The notes beneath the pieces were generated by a model, which saw only the letters and a list, made by a program, of their open reading frames with translations, made no database searches and was not told the DNA's origin. From NCBI GenBank assembly GCA_045535235.1, contig JAZSLG010000150.1, positions 1-10,297 of the forward strand: a DNA stretch of 10,297 bases, given 5' to 3'. A program made the position numbers and the translations under genes. Below, in pieces: positions 7,106 to 10,297 of this stretch (position 1 is its first letter; every line of letters starts with the position of its first letter). The DNA is from Stercoripulliclostridium_A sp045535235. GTDB taxonomy: Bacteria; Bacillota; Clostridia; Christensenellales; DTU072.

Positions 7106-7115
7106 GTGTAAACTA

Positions 7116-7179
7116 TGTGAAAATTTGGCAAAAAATTTTTCCAAAAGGACTTGAAATATCATTCTATGTATGGTAAACT
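7116..7179 (+). promoter_or_regulatory. Promoter of the second VPY unit with conserved upstream block
   Basis: TTGAAA (7151-7156), a 17-bp spacer and TGG-TAAACT (-10 at 7174-7179, with an extended -10 TG). The 35 bp before the -35 begin with TGTGAAAATTTG (7116-7127) and end CAAAAGGAC. They match the block before the first unit at the same distance, implying co-regulation. Confidence 0.72.
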
Positions 7180-7201
7180 AGAGATACTATTTATAATTGC
7201 G

Positions 7202-7221
7202 TAATTTATAATTATAAATTA
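7202..7221. promoter_or_regulatory. 20-bp perfect palindrome in the leader
   Basis: Positions 7202-7221 (TAATTTATAA followed by its own reverse complement) read identically on both strands. The palindrome lies after the expected transcription start (about 7186) and just before the ribosome site GGAGG (7230-7234). It could be an operator for a dimeric repressor, or an AU hairpin in the leader. The A/T-only composition weakens the case. Confidence 0.4.
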
Positions 7222-7238
7222 GAACCCATGGAGGGAAT

Positions 7239-8477
7239 ATGGCAGCAAAAAAACAACAAACTAAAGTTGCTTCCGCCGGCGCAAGAAAACCCGGTGCTGC
7301 ACCGCGTCCAGTGAGAGGCGGCGCTCAATACGCCAACCCTTACGCAGTACGTTACAATGCAGGAATGCCTGCCGGCGCTCGCAGACCCCAAAAGCCTGCT
7401 CAACCCAAAAAGAAAGAGAAACCCGTTCCCGTAAAGAAGAATAGACGCAGAGAAAAGGATTATTTCTTCATCATGCGTAGGGGAGTATGTTTTGTAATCA
7501 TGCTACTCGCTCTCGTATGGGTTGGTGTCTTTGCTATTAACTATTTGGGAATTTTGCCCGAGTACACTTCCTTTATGATTCAACCCGACTTGACTCCCCT
7601 TGACGAACGTCTTGACGTCGAAACGGGCGAACTTGACGAGGATGGCAATGCTATCGTGGAAGAGTACGTCGACAAATCCGCTTACGTTTCATTTATTGAC
7701 CCCATCTTTGGTGCATTAAAGAACGTAGCCGGACTCGATATGGGTACTAACGAAAACGGCGAAAGTTTATCCGCATTTTACGACGGCACTCTAGCACAAC
7801 TTGCTCCCGAAAGCGCTAAAGATGAAACCGAAGGCGACCAAGAAGAAGCCGATGGCGGTGAGGAAGAAATAGTAGCTAAGGCTGAAGAGGAAGAAGACGT
7901 TAGTGGTGATGACGAAGCAGTCGAAGGTGAAGATACCGAAGAAGAGATTACCGAAGAAGTAGTTACCTTCCCTCCCCAAGTAAGCACCGCCGTTATTACC
8001 GACGAAGCTCGTGAAGCAGACGGAATGACCTCTATTGCAGCAATGGCTTGGACCTATTTCCCCATCGTACTAGTAGTTGGCGCAGTGTTTGCTCTCATAA
8101 TATTCCTCATCGCACTATTCAGTTTGTTCGGTAGAAGAATATACAAAGGCTTTGGCTTTATGAGCATCATAATGCTCCTTGGCGGCGTAGCAGCATTAAT
8201 AGCCGGTATGGCAGCTATGGGTAACTATATGGGTAACCCAATGCTTTTAGAAGACGGTACCGCAACAAGCGTAATCGATTTTAGTCAAGCAGTATCATTC
8301 CTAACCGGCGCGTTTAGTGGCGCTCCCGCAACCGCTATTGACCCTGAAACTACTGCTCAACCTCTAACGATGGTAGCAGGATACGGATTACTCATTGTTC
8401 TAATCATCCCCATAGTAATATTGATACTCTCCTTCTTCGCAAGAAAGAAAGTACCTTATAGCATATTCGATAAATAA
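7239..8477 (+). CDS. Large four-helix membrane protein with acidic outer domain
   Basis: A 412-residue protein I do not recognise. Residues 1-80 are basic and Pro/Ala/Gly/Lys-rich, ending in a KK/RR cluster, so a cytoplasmic N-terminus is predicted. Probable helices lie at about 82-104, 272-296, 304-326 and 379-400. The segment between helices 1 and 2 (105-271) is predicted outside, and its part 195-241 is mostly Glu and Asp. The helix 2 exit (IALFSLFGRR) and the helix 4 entry (VAGYGLL) match the 5859 and 8823 proteins. It is the first gene of the second unit, with GGAGG 4 nt before the ATG, and is followed at 30 nt by a small VPY-motif gene, repeating the order seen at 5859-6777. The C-terminal KKVPYSIFDK contains an isolated VPY that is not the full motif. 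Confidence 0.86.
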   Translation: MAAKKQQTKVASAGARKPGAAPRPVRGGAQYANPYAVRYNAGMPAGARRPQKPAQPKKKEKPVPVKKNRRREKDYFFIMRRGVCFVIMLLALVWVGVFAINYLGILPEYTSFMIQPDLTPLDERLDVETGELDEDGNAIVEEYVDKSAYVSFIDPIFGALKNVAGLDMGTNENGESLSAFYDGTLAQLAPESAKDETEGDQEEADGGEEEIVAKAEEEEDVSGDDEAVEGEDTEEEITEEVVTFPPQVSTAVITDEAREADGMTSIAAMAWTYFPIVLVVGAVFALIIFLIALFSLFGRRIYKGFGFMSIIMLLGGVAALIAGMAAMGNYMGNPMLLEDGTATSVIDFSQAVSFLTGAFSGAPATAIDPETTAQPLTMVAGYGLLIVLIIPIVILILSFFARKKVPYSIFDK

Positions 8478-8507
8478 GTCAAATAGATTTAGTAGGAGGA
8501 AACAAAA

Positions 8508-8750
8508 ATGTCCAGAAAGAGCAAGAAAGCAGAACAAGAAGCCCTTGCAGCTGCACAAGCAAAGAAAAGTGCAAAGCCCAGAGTTGTTTTCCGCGTAATG
8601 AATAACTGCGCTCCCGTTCCAGTTGCTAAGCCCGCAGATTTTATCCAACTCACCCCTGTAGTACAACCCATACCGATTGTACCTTACAGCTCACAAATGC
8701 AACCTCTTGCACAATTTGACGACGAAGAGGAATACTACGACGAAGATTAG
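8508..8750 (+). CDS. Small VPY-motif protein (80 aa)
   Basis: An 80-residue paralogue of the 6777 product. It has the same order: a basic, Ala-rich N-terminus (SRKSKKAEQEALAAAQAKK), the lead-in PVPVAKPAD, the motif at 46-71 (IQLTPVVQPI, VPYSSQ, QPL, FD) and an acidic tail EEEYYDED. Within the motif several codons differ from 6777 without changing the residue, so the peptide is conserved by selection and not by recent DNA duplication. AGGAGG (8494-8499) is 8 nt from the ATG. It lies 30 nt after the large membrane-protein gene and 72 nt before the fused gene, with no terminator on either side. It is probably cytoplasmic; the function is unknown. Confidence 0.88.
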   Translation: MSRKSKKAEQEALAAAQAKKSAKPRVVFRVMNNCAPVPVAKPADFIQLTPVVQPIPIVPYSSQMQPLAQFDDEEEYYDED

Positions 8751-8822
8751 TAGTATAAGTAGTTAAAAAATAAGTTTCACGACTTAAAAATAAAATCAAT
8801 ATCTATTTAGGAGGATTGAAAA

Positions 8823-9467
8823 ATGTCAAAAAAGAGCGAAAAGAAAAACCAAATCGCTACCGCTGCTGCTGAAGAGAAGGAAACCACTCCCGTAGCACAA
8901 CCTGCTAAGGCTGTTCAACTTACCCCCATTATTCAGCCCATCGCATTCGTTCCTTATTCAACCCAAGACCAACCTCTTTACATGTATGATGAAGAAGAAG
9001 AGGCTGAAGTAGTTGAAGAAGAAATCGAAGAAGAAATCGTTGCTCCCAAGAAAAAGGTTAGCTGTGCTGCTATTTTCCTTAGCATCTTCTCTCTCCTTAT
9101 CGTTGGCGTATACGTAATTGCTAACTGGGTAATGCCTGAATATCTTGGCCTTATCGATGGTAAGAGTGGTCTTGCAATCATCATGGAACTCGTTGAAACC
9201 ATGGATTTCATGAACTTTGTTAACCTCGCTATCGCAGTTGTGCCCGTAATGGCAGTTCTCACCCTTATCGCATCCCTCATTAGAATCATGAGAAAGGGCG
9301 CTTGCATTTTTGCTCAAATCACCACTTTCATTGGTCTTGTAGCAGTTATCGCAGCTCTTCTACTCGTTCTTATCAATGGTGGATACGCTATTGGTTACGG
9401 TCTATATGCTGTTGCAGCACTAAGCCTTATCAACGTACTTATTGCATATCTTGCAAAGAGAGACTAA
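8823..9467 (+). CDS. VPY motif fused to a four-helix membrane domain
   Basis: A 214-residue protein that joins the cluster's two modules. Residues 1-30 are a short basic, Ala-rich leader, and 31-56 are the full motif (VQLTPIIQPI, FVPYSTQ, QPL, MYD). Residues 57-73 are a Glu-rich tail, and four probable helices lie at about 81-103, 133-155, 161-185 and 190-211. The helix 2 exit (ASLIRIMRKG) and helix 4 entry (IGYGLY) resemble those of the 5859 and 7239 proteins. The motif precedes the first helix after a basic leader, so it should face the cytoplasm. AGGAGG (8809-8814) is 8 nt upstream. Use of ATC, CTT and CTC codons seems higher than in its neighbours, which may reflect strong expression. It probably ends the second unit. 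Confidence 0.87.
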   Translation: MSKKSEKKNQIATAAAEEKETTPVAQPAKAVQLTPIIQPIAFVPYSTQDQPLYMYDEEEEAEVVEEEIEEEIVAPKKKVSCAAIFLSIFSLLIVGVYVIANWVMPEYLGLIDGKSGLAIIMELVETMDFMNFVNLAIAVVPVMAVLTLIASLIRIMRKGACIFAQITTFIGLVAVIAALLLVLINGGYAIGYGLYAVAALSLINVLIAYLAKRD

Positions 9468-9493
9468 TTCAATCTAATCCAATAAATATAATT

Positions 9494-9530
9494 AATCCTT
9501 ACCCACTGGAAAACCAGTGGGTAGGGGATT
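9494..9530 (+). terminator. Hairpin terminator ending the second VPY unit
   Basis: TACCCACTGG (9500-9509) pairs perfectly with CCAGTGGGTA (9514-9523) around an AAAA loop. The stem extends imperfectly through AATCCT / GGGGATT. The tail (ATAGTTTGAG) has only a short T run, so the hairpin is certain but its efficiency is not. Confidence 0.65.
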
Positions 9531-9579
9531 ATAGTTTGAGAATTAGTTATACTTAAAAATACTATTATTACTATATCCT

Positions 9580-9585
9580 TATACT
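9580..9585 (+). promoter_or_regulatory. Possible -10 element of the third VPY unit
   Basis: TATACT lies 19 bp before the next ATG in an A/T-rich spacer. No good -35 is found at 16-18 bp. TTAAAA at 9553-9558 is 21 bp away, and TTGAGA (9536-9541) with TACTAT (9560-9565) is an alternative. The conserved block seen before the first two units is absent. Confidence 0.3.
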
Positions 9586-9604
9586 ATAGTTACAGGAGAT
9601 TCCT

Positions 9605-9985
9605 ATGAGAAAGAGAAAGAACAGTCGTCGCATTCAAGCGTCAACGGATAACGTCCAAAGAGCAGTTGCTCCAGTAAAGCAACCCATGGCCGGTCCGTTC
9701 CCCACGGCACAAATGCCTGCAGCAAATATGATTATGCCTAACACTAGCGGTTTGCAAGTAGTAGGTAACGGTATGCCTCTTGGCCTTCCCACCTACACCT
9801 CCGTTGATGAATACGGCAGAGCATATACTCCTATTATGCACTATGGTCCTCAAACCCATAGTTCACCGGTTCCCGTTGCAATTGCTCCTGCAATTTGCCA
9901 ACTCAACCCGATAGTATCTCCCGTTGCCTTCGTTCCTTATGCAGGTCAACAACAAGAGATGCTAACTACAGATGATGAGAGGTAG
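9605..9985 (+). CDS. VPY-motif protein, longer Pro/Met-rich form (126 aa)
   Basis: A 126-residue soluble-looking protein with no known family. It starts with a basic segment (RKRKNSRR), followed by a low-complexity region rich in Pro, Met, Ala and Gly (20-90). It ends with the motif at 98-123 (CQLNPIVSPV, FVPYAGQ, then a diverged QEML) and the short tail TTDDER. The lead-in PVPVAIAPA recalls PVPVA-x-PA of the 6777 and 8508 products. This copy is the most diverged of the full-length motifs: Q is replaced by S and PL by EM. AGGAG (9594-9598) is 6 nt from the ATG. It has no membrane helix. It begins a third unit and is followed after 4 nt by another motif gene. Confidence 0.82.
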   Translation: MRKRKNSRRIQASTDNVQRAVAPVKQPMAGPFPTAQMPAANMIMPNTSGLQVVGNGMPLGLPTYTSVDEYGRAYTPIMHYGPQTHSSPVPVAIAPAICQLNPIVSPVAFVPYAGQQQEMLTTDDER

Positions 9986-9989
9986 TCCT

Positions 9990-10297
9990 ATGGAAAAGAA
10001 AGTCATGGAAAGTAGCGCTCCCGCATCTAGCATGCCTGTTGACGCAGGTAGATGGGTTGCAGTAGACCAAAACAATTTGGGATTTAGCGTTCCTCCGCTA
10101 TCCAATGGTCAACCTGTACAAGGACCCGATGGAGCTTTATATTGCGTAGGTAAGTCACAAGACGTAGTTGCACCCGTAGCAGGTAATGCTAATAATGCTA
10201 TCCCCACTCCTTCGGGAATAGTTCAATTACCTCCTATCGTACAACCCATTGCTTTGGTACCCTATACTTCACAAAATCAACCCCTTCTTCAATACGA
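9990..10297 (+). CDS. VPY-motif protein, 3' truncated by window end
   Basis: The open frame from ATG 9990 runs off the window after 102 codons plus two bases. GAGAGG (9977-9982) is 7 nt upstream, inside the end of the preceding gene, and the 4-nt gap points to translational coupling. Residues 1-76 are polar, Pro/Gly/Asn/Val-rich and of unknown fold (RWVAVDQNNLGF and GPDGALYCVGK are recognisable segments). Residues 78-102 are the cluster motif (VQLPPIVQPI, LVPYTSQ, QPLLQY), and the next codon begins GA, fitting the conserved final Asp. Whether an acidic tail or a membrane domain follows cannot be seen. The cluster therefore continues beyond this window. Confidence 0.85.
   Translation, partial: MEKKVMESSAPASSMPVDAGRWVAVDQNNLGFSVPPLSNGQPVQGPDGALYCVGKSQDVVAPVAGNANNAIPTPSGIVQLPPIVQPIALVPYTSQNQPLLQY

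Noticed and set aside
7778..7987. Serine-rich minus-strand open frames opposite the acidic region
   Set aside because: They are the reverse-strand shadow of Glu/Asp codon runs in the 7239 gene.
8450..8477. C-terminal KKVPYSIFDK of the 7239 protein as another motif copy
   Set aside because: It shares only VPYS; the flanking QLTP, QPI, Q and QPL elements are absent.
8751..8822. Separate promoter for the 8823 gene
   Set aside because: Only a poor TTCACG with a weak -10 is present, and no terminator lies upstream, so read-through from 7239-8508 is simpler.
9302..9556. 84-codon plus-strand frame overlapping the end of the 8823 gene
   Set aside because: It is an out-of-frame His/Ser/Cys-rich reading, has no ribosome site and runs through the terminator hairpin.

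Overview
The window looks like a chromosomal segment of an uncultured, low-GC, gut-type Firmicute of the class Clostridia. The evidence is the 16S rRNA 3' end with a CCUCCU anti-Shine-Dalgarno, strong AGGAGG-type ribosome binding sites, TTGAAA/TATAAT-like promoters, and an A/T-rich background. A Christensenellales-like lineage is my guess and is not proven by the sequence.

Region 1 (1-887): the last ~200 nt of a 16S rRNA gene, then a folded trailer and a probable terminator at 339-370. No 23S, 5S or tRNA follows, so this 16S copy appears unlinked. The rest up to 887 is non-coding and repeat-rich: a ~120-bp long imperfect hairpin flanked by a possible TTTTAA duplication, a second related repeat, a 7-bp tandem repeat, and a strong promoter.

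Region 2 (888-4520): three housekeeping or metabolic genes on the + strand. They are a GPH/MelB-type sugar:cation symporter, a tightly coupled GNAT acetyltransferase, and glnS (glutaminyl-tRNA synthetase), followed by a hairpin terminator.

Region 3 (4521-10297, running off the window): a cluster of at least seven genes I do not recognise, all on the + strand, in about three transcription units. Four encode proteins with a long cytoplasmic N-terminal tail and a probable four-helix membrane domain (4680, 5859, 7239, 8823). The four domains look like diverged paralogues. Four short proteins (6777, 8508, 9605 and the incomplete 9990) are soluble-looking. All four short proteins, the N-terminus of the 8823 membrane protein and, in degenerate form, the zinc-finger membrane protein at 4680 carry the same 26-residue element. 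Its core is QLTPIVQPI, then a variable pair, VPYSTQ, QPL and a terminal YD.

In two transcription units a membrane protein is directly followed by a small motif protein. In the 8823 gene the two modules are fused. The first two units also share a 35-bp block (27/35 identities by my alignment) at exactly the same distance upstream of their -35 boxes, which implies shared control. My reading is an undescribed membrane-associated multi-protein system in which the VPY motif is the common interaction or assembly element. Its function cannot be read from the sequence.
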